From NCBI GenBank assembly GCA_001628485.1, contig LURR01000005.1:1-32855 (forward strand): 32,855 nt of DNA, read 5' to 3'. This document shows positions 32,324-32,855 of the stretch, in pieces. How positions within the stretch are numbered: the first letter of the stretch is position 1; each line of letters opens with the position of its first letter. Under the pieces are notes generated by a model. The model did not search any database, had not been told where the DNA came from, and saw only the letters and a program-made list of their open reading frames with translations. This stretch comes from Marine group II euryarchaeote REDSEA-S11_B3N4 (GTDB lineage Archaea > Thermoplasmatota > Poseidoniia > Poseidoniales > Thalassarchaeaceae). A program made the translations under genes and the position numbers.

Positions 32324-32855
32324 TCAATCATCATCTTCAATGGTCCATAGCGCAGGATAGTTGTATCGCGGGTCGAAGTCCTCATCGAACTGGACCACGT
32401 AGATCCCACTGACCATCTCGGAGATGAAGAGGAATCCACGTGGGTCGTACTGCAGCCCCCAATCGAAAGGAATCATGCATGAGGCCCAGCAGTCGGCCAT
32501 GTCATACCCCAATGTGGTGGTTGGGTCTTCTATCCAGTATGGCCCAGATGGCAGGTAGTATCCGATAGTGTGAGTGGGGGCTAGCTCCTCTATGGCCTGG
32601 AAACCCCTGTCTGGTTCGGCCACTCCGTTCTCCCATACCAACTCCTCCCATATTCTTCCGTGATCAGTTACCCAGTTCCCCGCATGGTAGTGGGTCCAGT
32701 ACACATGGCCATTTACGCCAGTATCTCCATTATGGGGGCTGTAGATGTATCCTCCAGGGATGTAGTGCTGCGGGTGCTTGGACCCATTTGCCAACGTCCC
32801 CTCTCCCGGTAGTCTCCATTTAGAGACAAGGAAGGGTTTGGATAAGAATATTTCC
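32324..32855 (-). CDS. Secreted LVIVD-like repeat protein, 5' end missing
   Basis: The frame is open to the window edge, so the start lies outside. About 177 C-terminal residues are visible. They are aromatic- and Asp/Gly-rich: NGHVYWTHYHAGNW, TIGYYLPSGPYWIEDP, and GLQYDPRGFLFISEMVSGIYVVQFD, the last like an LVIVD/choice-of-anchor propeller blade. Probably an extracellular beta-propeller. The stop overlaps the region of the next start. The His-rich HVYWTHYHAGN could bind metal, unproven. Confidence 0.7.
   Translation of the reverse strand, partial: EIFLSKPFLVSKWRLPGEGTLANGSKHPQHYIPGGYIYSPHNGDTGVNGHVYWTHYHAGNWVTDHGRIWEELVWENGVAEPDRGFQAIEELAPTHTIGYYLPSGPYWIEDPTTTLGYDMADCWASCMIPFDWGLQYDPRGFLFISEMVSGIYVVQFDEDFDPRYNYPALWTIEDDD

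Noticed and set aside
1-32855. CRISPR arrays, insertion sequences or long repeats
   Set aside because: None seen by eye on either strand; no transposase or integrase-like products.

Overview
The window looks like a gene-dense stretch of an aerobic planktonic euryarchaeon, most likely Marine Group II (Poseidoniales) or a close relative. The archaeal assignment rests on ribosomal proteins L44e, S27e and L37e, aIF2-alpha, Nop10, a PAC2 protein, Nob1, the DP1 subunit of polymerase D, archaeal TyrRS and PheS, and three tRNAs. Mixed in are genes of bacterial or eukaryotic flavour: a class II CCA/poly(A) nucleotidyltransferase, an MvaS-like HMG-CoA synthase, FolD, acyl-CoA dehydrogenases with ETF, a RRM protein, and secreted proteins carrying TSP3-like and EGF-like segments. 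This mix fits Marine Group II, but the lineage is inferred, not proven.

Layout. 13-906: RRM/zinc-ribbon protein. 3204-912 (minus): the classic archaeal run rpl44e, rps27e, aIF2-alpha, nop10, PAC2. 3335-5946 (plus): two small membrane proteins, rpl37e and purF. 8873-5938 (minus): glutaryl-CoA dehydrogenase, etfB and etfA, preceded on the same strand by a Tat-exported, membrane-anchored propeller-like protein (10145-8910). 10241-13508 (plus): a small hypothetical, tyrS and HMG-CoA synthase. 15944-13511 (minus): acyl-CoA dehydrogenase and a cysteine-desulfurase-like PLP enzyme. 16054-18310: a GcvH-like protein lacking the lipoyl lysine (plus), the class II nucleotidyltransferase (minus) and a minimal SerK-like serine kinase (plus). 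19306-18320 (minus): PCMT-like protein. Next come tRNA-Val, pncC/cinA-C, DP1, a HAD phosphatase, a MoaD/ThiS-like protein, tatA, nob1 and a DedA-family protein. 24418-26587 (plus): tRNA-Glu, sufS, sufE and a sufT/MIP18 gene. 27708-26584 (minus): a DUF2892-like protein and folD behind a clear TATA box, with tRNA-Thr just upstream. 27948-29913 (plus): a membrane zinc-ribbon protein and pheS. 32855-29927 (minus): an exported copper/thiol operon with a partial LVIVD-like protein, a cupredoxin-like membrane protein and two SCO1-type lipoproteins.

How it fits together. The two acyl-CoA dehydrogenases and ETF point to aerobic acyl-CoA catabolism feeding the respiratory chain. The SCO proteins and cupredoxin suggest copper delivery to a terminal oxidase at the cell surface. 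TatA and a Tat-signal protein occur in the same window. SufS, SufE and SufT supply Fe-S sulfur and assembly functions. The genome is very compact: nine convergent gene pairs have 13 or fewer bases between stop codons, and five of them abut or overlap. No intergenic stretch exceeds about 300 bases, and I saw no mobile elements, CRISPR arrays or long repeats.
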